From Salminus brasiliensis (taxonomy: Eukaryota; Chordata; Actinopteri; Characiformes; Bryconidae), in contig NC_132894.1 of assembly GCF_030463535.1 (NCBI RefSeq), forward strand, positions 33,989,125 to 34,053,124: DNA of 64,000 nt. Direction: 5' to 3'. Both the position numbers and the translations under genes were made by a program. This document shows positions 55,944-64,000 of this stretch, piece by piece. Under the pieces are notes generated by a model, which was not told where the DNA came from, did no database searches, and was given only the letters and a program-made list of their open reading frames with translations. Positions within the stretch are counted from its first letter, which is position 1, and each line of letters begins with the position of its first letter.

Positions 55944-57327
55944 CATGCATGCTGCTGAGGCTAGGGTAAGGTCAGGCCTAACCCATGATTTGTTAAGCAG
56001 GTTCCTTACAGAACAACCCTCTCCTCTCCTGTTCCCTACACCATCTGCCAGATCACAGCACGCTAATTCCAGGGTTACGTTTCCCCCCCCATGCCCCAGA
56101 CAACCCTGGCTAATAAGACATTGTCATTGAAGAGACAAAGCGTTAGGCTTAAGTGCTTATCGCTGCCACTTTGAGCGCGTAGGCTAACGTGCTAAAGTTG
56201 TTGGTTGCTGGAGACAAAGAGAAGTGAAAATAAGCTCCTGTCTGCTCGGCATGCCTGTACTGCTGCCGTACGGCTGTTTTCTCCAGTGTCGCTCTAAACG
56301 CTCATTAGGAACACTCGCTGGGATGATGGCTGCTGTCTGCAAGATGCCACCAACCGATGCTAAGCCTGCGCGAAGTGCACGAGACCACCAGTAGGTTAAG
56401 TAGCAGAAGGACATCCCAGTTTAAAAAATAGATGGGTCCAGATCACACATGCTGGAGGACGCTTGGGCCTGTGGCGTTGACGCACCCCCTTCTATCAGAG
56501 GGGCGAGGGTTCCCTACACTGCAGAACCTGCCTCAATCCCCTGCAGTCCCCTACAGCATGTCTTCACAGAAGGCACCATTTACCACCACGCTGACTCCGT
56601 ATAGCACCACCTGTGAAGTAGGTCTTGACCCAAACGCGCTGATGAGCTTCCTGTGAGTTACAGCACTAAATGCAAGGTCTGACCAAACCCCAATGACCCT
56701 ACCCTAACCCTATTCTGCTCCTGCCAGGAAAATGGCCTAGCGATAAACCCTTAACTGCTCATCATGGCGGCCGTTTTCTTCTTAATTGAGACTGTGCTTT
56801 CAAGAGTTTTGCTATCTTGCACCATCTCAGTGCTGAAACTGAGCACCATCACCACTAATGGTTCTTCGCTTCACTCCGCTACAGTTCTCTCGTAGGTGAC
56901 TGATTAAAAATAAATAAATAAATAAATAAACTAGGAAAAAAATCAATGCGTATCTAATGATGTTTCCTTCTTGAAAGATCGCAACCTCCAGGAAGGCCAC
57001 GTCAATACGAGGTCGCTGCTTCTGTGCTACCGCGCTGCAGCGCTTCCTGTGTTTGGGCTGGTGGTTTGTTGGCCACGTTCGCAGCTGCTTGTTGCCGTTT
57101 GACACTTTTTCTCAGAGGAAGTCCATTAGCGTGCCTTTTGAACCCCCTCATTTCCAGCGCCGAGCTTATTAAGTGACTCTCTGCACTTACCAAAGCTAAT
57201 CGAGGAGCTCGCTTTTCCCCCCACACACACACACACACTCTGCTCATTTTATGCCATTTCTTTCTCAGTTTTATAATCCTGTCCGAGTCAGGAGAAGCCC
57301 TCGTCTGCTGCTGAAGCTCCTGCAACC

Positions 57328-57998
57328 TGGGGCTGGGCGGTATGGCCGTAAATGTGCATCATGATATTTTAGATTTTGCCATTTTTGCAGTGGAATCATA
57401 GTATTTCATAGTAATTTATTCATGTGTTTATTTTTGGCTGGAAAATTACCTGAATTCTCATAATTTGTAATTAATTAATTAATTAATTATTTTAATTAAT
57501 TAATTTCCCCCCTCTTTACCTTTTATTGGTTAACTTGGCTCATCTTACTACTAATACACACATTTAATATGCTTATCATATTTTTAATGTAGCTAAGCCT
57601 GAGTTTACTGCCTTCTTTAACACTCCTGATTTTTTTTTGTGCTTGGCACCCTGCAAGAGTGAGTGTGGGTGGTGGTGGTGGTGGTGGTAATGGTAGTAGA
57701 GAGGTAGGAAGGCGTTAAGTAGAGTACCTCTGTGTTTGTAATTTACTGGGGGATGGTAAGTTAGCTGAGGTGTCCCTCAGACTCTGCTGGTTGGCGTCCT
57801 CCTCCCAAAGATCTTATAGGACTTCTAGCGTGACGCCTGCCAGCCCGTGGGTCCTTCAGCGGCGCCGTGACCTTTCCTAAGCTTGCACTGTTGGCACATG
57901 CTTGCAGTCCAAATCTAGGAGCGTTGTAAAATGTAACTTGCCTGTTCGCCCGTGTAAACTGGGCGGTACCCAGTGACCCGCCATACCGCCCAGCGCTT
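57328..57998. mobile_element. hAT-like non-autonomous transposon, 671 bp
   Basis: A perfect 15-bp inverted repeat, GCTGGGCGGTATGGC (57332-57346) and its complement (57980-57994), lies at both ends. Outside it, 8-bp flanks CTGCAACC (57320-57327) and CTGCAGCC (57999-58006) agree at 7 of 8 bases, as expected for a hAT target-site duplication. The interior holds (AATT)n and (GTG)n runs and no transposase. Confidence 0.75.
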
Positions 57999-60884
57999 CT
58001 GCAGCCTGAGCTGAAAATGGCTGAATGTGGAGGTAGCTGTTGTGCTGACCTCCTTGGTTTCGAGATGAGCCACAGAGGTCAGCCGAGGTGTCCGTTAAAG
58101 CACCGGAGTCCGCGTCCCGTTTTAATCCATGTTTTCATGCCGTTTGAAGAATTTCAGATCGTTAGCGCTCACAGTTTGAAGCGGAGGTTGGAGGGCCTGA
58201 TAAATATTTAAGCGCGAACAGTAGGTAGTGTTTTCAGGACGGATCGTTAGAGCGAATGAAGAGTCTGGTCAATCAGTCGTCTCCAGGCACGCTGCTTCTT
58301 TTTAAGCCGAGCCGGTTGGGCTTTCTCCGCAGGCTACTGCAAAAGCTGACAGCTGATTTGATTGTACGGAATTAGCAGTAGCCGTCATGTGGTCGAGGTC
58401 TGAGTACGTCTTCTCTCCAGCTCGATTCGCAGGTAGTTCCGAGACGGACGGTGTGGAGGACGTAACGTTGAGCCTCTTACAGCGAGGTTGTGGAATGGGG
58501 GGACCATTTGATGCTTATTATTATTAATTATTAATTATTATTATTATTATTATTTGTGTGGCATTGTTCTGATCCTGCAGGGTTTTGCCTTTTCCTTGTC
58601 CCATTTCCTTTGATCTAAGGTGATCCACTGATCAGTACTCAAGACGGGAGTGTCTGAGCCAAGGCGAGAGGAACAGAAAAGGGGAAGGTAGTTGAGGGGG
58701 ACGAGGACGAGAGAAATAAGGACACTAAGTAGAGTAAGTGGCAGAGGGGACGCTGGAAGAATTGGGTGGACAAGGGAAGGGACAGGAAAGCAGGGGAGAC
58801 TAGAAAGCTGCTAAATAAGGAGTGATTTTGGAGAAAGTGGGCAAGGGGAGGGGGAAGGAAGAAAAAGAGAAGGGAGCGAGAGCTGAGGGCGAGTTTGGCG
58901 AAGGGCCTGTGCTGATGTCAGCATGTCTCTCTGCACCGCTCGGGCTGGAGCAGCGTGGCAGCCGTCTGTTCCCAGGCACGCCCTCTTCCTCTCGAGTCTC
59001 CTTCGTCTCCACCAGCCACTTCACCAGCAGGCCCCCTTTTTTCGTCCTCTACTTTTTTTTGAGCGAATGAGAATTTCTTCACTTTGGCTCGCGCCCCTGG
59101 TGGGAGAGGATGGTGCCGAGGGAAGCCTGAATTGTTGAATTGTGGCTCGGCTTGTAGGGATTATATAATTATATATTGGTCTAATTAGTGGAACCTGAAA
59201 ATGCGCTCAGAAGAACTCGAACGGGGCGGTTCTAGGCTGGGATTGCTCTGCCTTTTAAAGCAACCTTTTTTTCAGCTTCTGTTCCTGATTTAAGCACAAT
59301 TGCTGCTTGTTCTACGTTGATTGCATCATGGCTGCATCACAGAGCTAACCAATTACAGTTGGAAGCCAGACGTGGGATTGGGACAGACGTGAAACCAGTC
59401 TCCAGCCACCTTCTTGCCGACTTTAGATCCAACCCTAGTCCGTCCCTCTACCTGATCCGCCTGAACTAATTACAGCCTTCAGAAGTCCTCGATTGGGGTG
59501 GCTGAGGCGCGGTCTGCATGTAATATTTTAATAATAATATTATAATAATAATATTTTCATTCACACAGAGACCAAAATGCTTTCCTGGCTAGCCTTGAAT
59601 GAGGTGCTATTACTTCTATAATGAGACCTCAAACCAAACTGATGTTTAATCCCAAGTTACACTTTACTCCCCTATACAAGTTACAAAAGTACAGATTCTA
59701 AAAGCATGATTTCTATAATTGCAATAGAACAGTATTTTAGTTTCTTATGTCGAATATGTCTAAATCTAGGGCTGTCTGCGTGTAGACGTTGTAGTTTAAT
59801 GACTTGTAGTTCACTATGTAGGGAGTAAGGAAGGTATTGAGATTCAGACAGAAACCTGAATGCATTTTTGTGAGGGTATTTTTATTTTTATTTATTTAAT
59901 CTAAATTTTAGCTACTAAAAAGTTCCAGAACTCTGGCAAAAACCTCCATCTTTAAAAATATCCATATATGCGCTGACTGAGCCTAAATCAGGACCTAGGC
60001 CTATATGGATAAGTCCTCATCCTCACGATTCCAGGTGTTCCAGGAGGTGCGATCAACCCCTACAGGGCTAGCATCATGCAGCTCATGCAAGGGTTTTCCA
60101 AATTTTCCAATATTTCCAGAAACTGAGGGAGGGAAAAATCTCAGTTTTTAAAGGCATTAAGAAACGTGTGGACGGGACCTTAAAATCTGAAGGAAGGAAG
60201 CTCTCGAAAGTTTAAACTCGTGCCTCCTTTTAACGATGAATGAAGATATGGGTCAATAGCTGAAGCACGGCAATAAGACCTCTTAATGTCGCCAACTTCA
60301 GGGATTGTTCCACTGCGGTACCCTGGGGTTAATTGCCTTGCTCAACGGTGTAATAGACAAGCTACCTCCAAACAGAAGGCCAGGATAATTGCCTGTCTGA
60401 TGAGTTTCTCCATGGCGTTAAAGCCCAGACACTCGTCCTTGTCCTCATAGATGTTGAAGGTGTGTAGGTGGGGTGCGAGCTTGTGACGGGAAGAGAATTG
60501 CAAGTAAGCGTAATGTAAATAAGAAGGGAGTAAAAGGTCTTCAGTCAAGCTGAGCTCATTTCCTTCATGAAGGTCACACGATTTATGCATCACTTTGGCG
60601 GCTGACCATCCCACAATAATTCAGAATCGGGAAATGAAGTGGAGGGCCTTAAGTGCGTAGTGAAGGATCTTGCGTAATGCTGCGGTTCATAAGGTTTCCT
60701 GGAAGAGTTTAATGGAAGGGGGTTAAGATTTATCAGATTGAACGGTGGTCTCCTGTAGGCGTTGCGGCGCTGCCAAGCCCCAGACGGTGTCGTAATGCTC
60801 ATGCAGCCTCAGACGAGGAACTCTTAGCAATATGAGAATGACGACGTGATGATCGTGGACACGGTATCACGGTATCTTGATGCA

Positions 60885-61090
60885 TGCGATGGTCAAAAGC
60901 CGATCTGCACCACAAGCCCTTCCAGCTTCGAGGAAGGCTCGGCTCGACCAGCTGTCCTTTAAGATCTAGGAAGACGAGCGTCCAGGCTTTTTACTGTCCT
61001 GCACCGAAGTGGTGGAACGAACTTCCCCCGGGGTCCGAACGGCAGAGTCAGAGAGCAGCAGATACCTTGTTCACACTCCTTCCAGCTAAA
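60885..61090 (+). mobile_element. LINE 3'-end fragment (chsy1 intron 2), copy 2
   Basis: Plus-strand relative of the 30.2-kb fragment, encoding [15 protein letters not shown]. Truncated at both ends. Confidence 0.6.
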
Positions 61091-61989
61091 GCCCAGTACG
61101 GCCAGTAAGCTATGAAGGGAAAGTGTCAAAGTTGGTTGCTTCCAAAAACTGGACAAGAACATTCCTTTGGCGCGAGGAGTCGGTCAGATCTCCCAGACAC
61201 GGCCGTCTGGAAATGGTTGTGTTGGATGGGAGAAGTAGTGATGAACATTGGGCTGCCTAGCTGTAAAGTGGATTACTGGGTCAGTGGAAACCTTCCTGTT
61301 GACCATTTCCCATGCCGGCTTCCATCGAATGGAGCTGCTAGTGCACGGGTGTCCTCCTCCCGGAAGTGGTTAGAGTTAGTCAAGGGGTTCGAGACTTGCT
61401 TTTGAACAGGGCAGAGAGTGAGCTCAGCTACTGCGTTTCAGGCTCCGAGACCCTGCCCTGAACTCCTCCATCGGCCTTTGCTGTTGATCGGAGGCCGTGG
61501 GGAAAGAAGCCTGGCACGGGATCAGCTTCAACAGATGGAGAGCTTAACGTAATTGGAAACCAGCACAGATCACCACAGCATAAAAGGTGCTTCAGTATTA
61601 GGTTGGCCTGGTGTGTCCCTGCTAAGCACCCACCGAGCCTTCTATGGCAGTTCCTTCTGAGCTTGCTTGACCCCAGGATCCGCCTGAACCGGAGTTTCTC
61701 AGGAACGATGAGTCTATATGGGAGGGTGTGGGTGCCGAATACACTGTGCATTTCAAATGAGTTTGCTTTAAGGTGGAGAAGATCTTTATCTTCATGTGGT
61801 AGTTTAAATATTGTTTGGAACCAGTTTTTAACCCGTCTGTTCAGAGTAATCGGCTTAAAGTATTGGCCTTAAAGTCGCAGCCTGTACTTGTTAACATGAT
61901 CCTGGACTCGTCTGAAAAAGCCTAAGATACAGGCCGGTGTCAGACAAGGCTTAAATCAGTCTGGGGAGAGGGGACGGGACAGGGGGCGG

Positions 61990-62180
61990 GGGGCTCAGAG
62001 TGGTCCACTTTGACTGGAGGATCGCTGGGTCGAATCCAGGGTCATGGTGCCTGCCATCAGCAGCTGGAGCCGGAGAGAGCACAATTGGACACAGTTGGCT
62101 CTCTCCGGGTGGGTCGATGGCTCTATTTCTCCCGACATTACTTATGCTGGCCAGCATGGGTGTCTGCTAGCAGTTTAAAA
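61990..62180 (+). mobile_element. SINE with tRNA-like head, copy A (chsy1 intron 2)
   Basis: GGGTCGAATCCAGGGTCATG is a box-B-like segment, followed by the family body GGAGAGAGCACAATTGG and CTCTCCGGGTGGGTCGATGG. Related copies are at 10.74, 42.46 and 63.53 kb. Confidence 0.65.
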
Positions 62181-63529
62181 AGAGGCGCTGGTTAGTTGTG
62201 TATGTGTCGATGGAGGCATGGGTCAGTCCTCACACTCTCAGTATCCGGAGCATTACATGTGATTTGAGCTAAATCCATAATCTTAAATTAGGGGGGAAAA
62301 TTAAGTAAAAATTAAACAATTCTGGAGGCATCAATCATGTTGAAGATTGAAGCTTAAGAAAAACAATTGTAAACCTTCTGGTTTGTAGATGTTTTTGAAA
62401 AGCGGGGGTGAGGAATTCTGTCCTGGACGTCCCAATTCCTGCAGAGTTTTATTCTTTTCCCGATCAAACGCCTGATTTAAATGTCTTGTTGCTGACCAGG
62501 AATGGGTGTAGGGTATTCCTCAACCTGTGCTGGACAATTGGGCCTTGGATTTGCCCCTCTGTTTTAGATGACCACTTTGAAAGTTCCTCAATAACGAGTG
62601 AACTGAAGCAGGAGGTAACGTCAACAGTCCATTCCATATTCACACTGCTTTCAGCTTCAGCTGGGAATGAAAACTGTGGGTTCCTGGAGGGTTCCTGGAG
62701 GGTTCCTGGAGGGTTTCTTGCTAGCCTATAAGAAAAAGCTCATTATTTCAAGCCCGCCAAACTCAGGAAATACCAGGCCTTCCTAGTCCTTTCCTCAAGG
62801 GTGGTTGTGTCCCCTTCTGTCCTCGTCTGTAGTGGAAGGTCAAGTCCTATCAAGTTCCCATGTATGCAGAGGTGTCGTGTTTCCTCAAGTTTATAGCGTA
62901 GATTGAGCCTAACTCAGTTTTGCATCGCAGAAAGTAAGGCTCAACAGTAGGTGCTTAATAGTTGCCTCCTAGACCCTAAACACCTGATCTGAGGTCAGCT
63001 GAGTGGCATTACCGTTGCTGTTAATCAGAAGCTGTGTCCGGGCAGGCTTAGCACTCAGCGTAACTGGAGATGATCAGGAGGACTGGAGGTCACTGCTGCA
63101 TACAGGGCAGCTTCAGTACTACGTTGGCCTGGCATTCCTTGCTGAGATCGATAAGCTGAGCACCCTCTACGCGTCCTGTGCCAGTTCTTTCTGAGCTCGC
63201 CTCCTGCAGCGTTACTCCAGCATCCATGTGGAACCTTCAGTTGGGCCCTTTCTGTTATTCTCCCTAAAAGCGTGCCTTTCAGCTGCCATGCTTGACTGTT
63301 TCTGCTAATCAAATCTTTCGCAGCTGGGGAGCCTGAATGTTTGGTGCATTTCAGAGGAATTGGTGAGGTGGGTTTGAGCTCCATTTGTTTGTGTGTGGAA
63401 CTGGTTCTTGCCAGTGTTGGCAGTGTTCGTAGCTCGCTCTCTTGTGCTGGCAATGCTCACGGCTCTAGGAGGGTAAGGACTTTGCAGCAGCAGCTAACAG
63501 ATGTTGTCATCATCGCTTTAAGAATGATT

Positions 63530-63660
63530 AGCGGGAAGAGAACGCCATCTACCCACCCGGAGAGAGCAAGGCCAATTGTGCTCTCCCGAATCCCGCCTGC
63601 TGGTGGCCAAGTGGCATGGCTCGAGATTTGACCTCGCAACCCCTGGACCATAGTGACTGC
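63530..63660 (-). mobile_element. SINE fragment, copy D (chsy1 intron 2)
   Basis: Reverse-oriented: CATCTACCCACCCGGAGAGA, GGCCAATTGTGCTCTC and the box-B-like end of the 62.0-kb SINE family. Confidence 0.6.
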
Positions 63661-63739
63661 TGATGTTCAGAATTTCATTGCACCAATCAGAACATGGGGG
63701 GGATTTTTCTCCCCCTTACCATGACCCCGTACTTGATGG

Positions 63740-64000
63740 CGATGGTCAAAAGCCGATCTGCACCAAGAGCCCTTCCAGCTTCAAGTATGGCTCGGGTCGA
63801 CCCGCCATCCTTTAAGATCTATGGAAGGTGAGCATCCGGACTTTGTTCTGTCCTGACCCGAAGTGGTGGAACAAACTTCCCCTGGGTGTCCGAGCAGCAG
63901 AGTCCAACTCTCACTGTCCTCAAACCCAGACTGAAGACCCTCCTCTTCTGAGAGGACTCAGGCGAAGAGAAGAGTACTATGGTCTCCATATTGACTTGTG
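63740..64000 (+). mobile_element. LINE 3'-end fragment at window edge, copy 3
   Basis: GATGGTCAAAAGCCGATCTG through AGTGGTGGAACAAACTTCCC to CTGAAGACCCTCCTCTTCTG matches the fragments at 30.2 and 60.9 kb and runs toward the window end. No intact reverse transcriptase. Confidence 0.6.

Larger units (their letters stand above)
43333..64000. other. chsy1: chsy1 intron 2 (incomplete)
   Basis: No third exon of chsy1 and no nested gene was recognised on either strand; every longer frame is low-complexity, repeat-derived or domain-free. Repeats include a palindromic MITE (43.43-43.58 kb), a foldback element (43.74-44.88 kb), an element at 45.35-45.50 kb, an inverted-repeat element (51.43-51.56 kb), a Tc1-like remnant (52.5-53.0 kb), a hAT-like element (57.33-58.00 kb), LINE 3' fragments (60.88 and 63.74 kb) and SINEs (62.0 and 63.5 kb). 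Unique-looking stretches (for example 46.4-46.8 and 54.2-54.4 kb) could hold enhancers, but nothing in the sequence proves it. Confidence 0.7.

Noticed and set aside
1-64000. CRISPR arrays, phage, operons, toxin or viral systems
   Set aside because: No regularly spaced repeat arrays or prokaryotic-type gene layout. All periodic sequence is microsatellite, minisatellite or dispersed repeat.

Overview
The window is vertebrate nuclear DNA, almost certainly from a ray-finned fish. It has multi-exon genes with GT-AG introns, many (CA)n and (CT)n microsatellites, tRNA-headed SINEs, Tc1-like transposon remnants and short palindromic DNA elements. The SINE at about 38.2 kb and the Tc1 remnants resemble repeats I associate with otophysan fishes (characins, catfishes, cyprinids). 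A characiform is my best guess, but that is inference. No prokaryotic, viral, CRISPR or toxin system was found.

Four protein-coding genes lie head-to-tail on the + strand. (1) The last five coding exons of pcsk6 (PACE4 proprotein convertase) run from 1.5 to 14.4 kb and encode the end of the cysteine-rich domain and the PLAC domain. (2) Complete snrpa1 (U2 snRNP protein A') runs from 21.1 to 26.8 kb in nine coding exons. (3) Complete selenos (selenoprotein S/VIMP) runs from 28.7 to about 34.7 kb, with an in-frame UGA as the penultimate codon and a SECIS element in a separate 3' exon. (4) The first two exons of chsy1 (chondroitin sulfate synthase 1) lie at 39.2-43.3 kb. Its third exon is beyond the window, so intron 2 exceeds 20.6 kb and fills the rest of the sequence. 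Order and orientation (PCSK6-SNRPA1-SELENOS-CHSY1) match human 15q26.3, which supports the orthology calls, in particular pcsk6 over pcsk5.

The genes do not form a pathway. pcsk6 is a secretory-pathway protease, snrpa1 a nuclear splicing factor, selenos an ER membrane component of ERAD, and chsy1 a Golgi glycosyltransferase. What they share is a conserved neighbourhood.

Introns and spacers are mostly decayed repeats: at least four internally deleted Tc1-like copies, several palindromic or foldback elements, a 671-bp hAT-like element with recognisable TIRs and target-site duplication, LINE 3' fragments and several SINE families. The most interesting points are the selenos recoding apparatus (Sec codon and SECIS on different exons, plus a donor that would create a C-terminal extension ending inside the SECIS), a GC-AG intron in snrpa1, a UPR-type promoter motif upstream of selenos, a group of CTCF-like motifs between selenos and chsy1, and two large foldback structures in introns. 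I found no evidence for a previously undescribed system.
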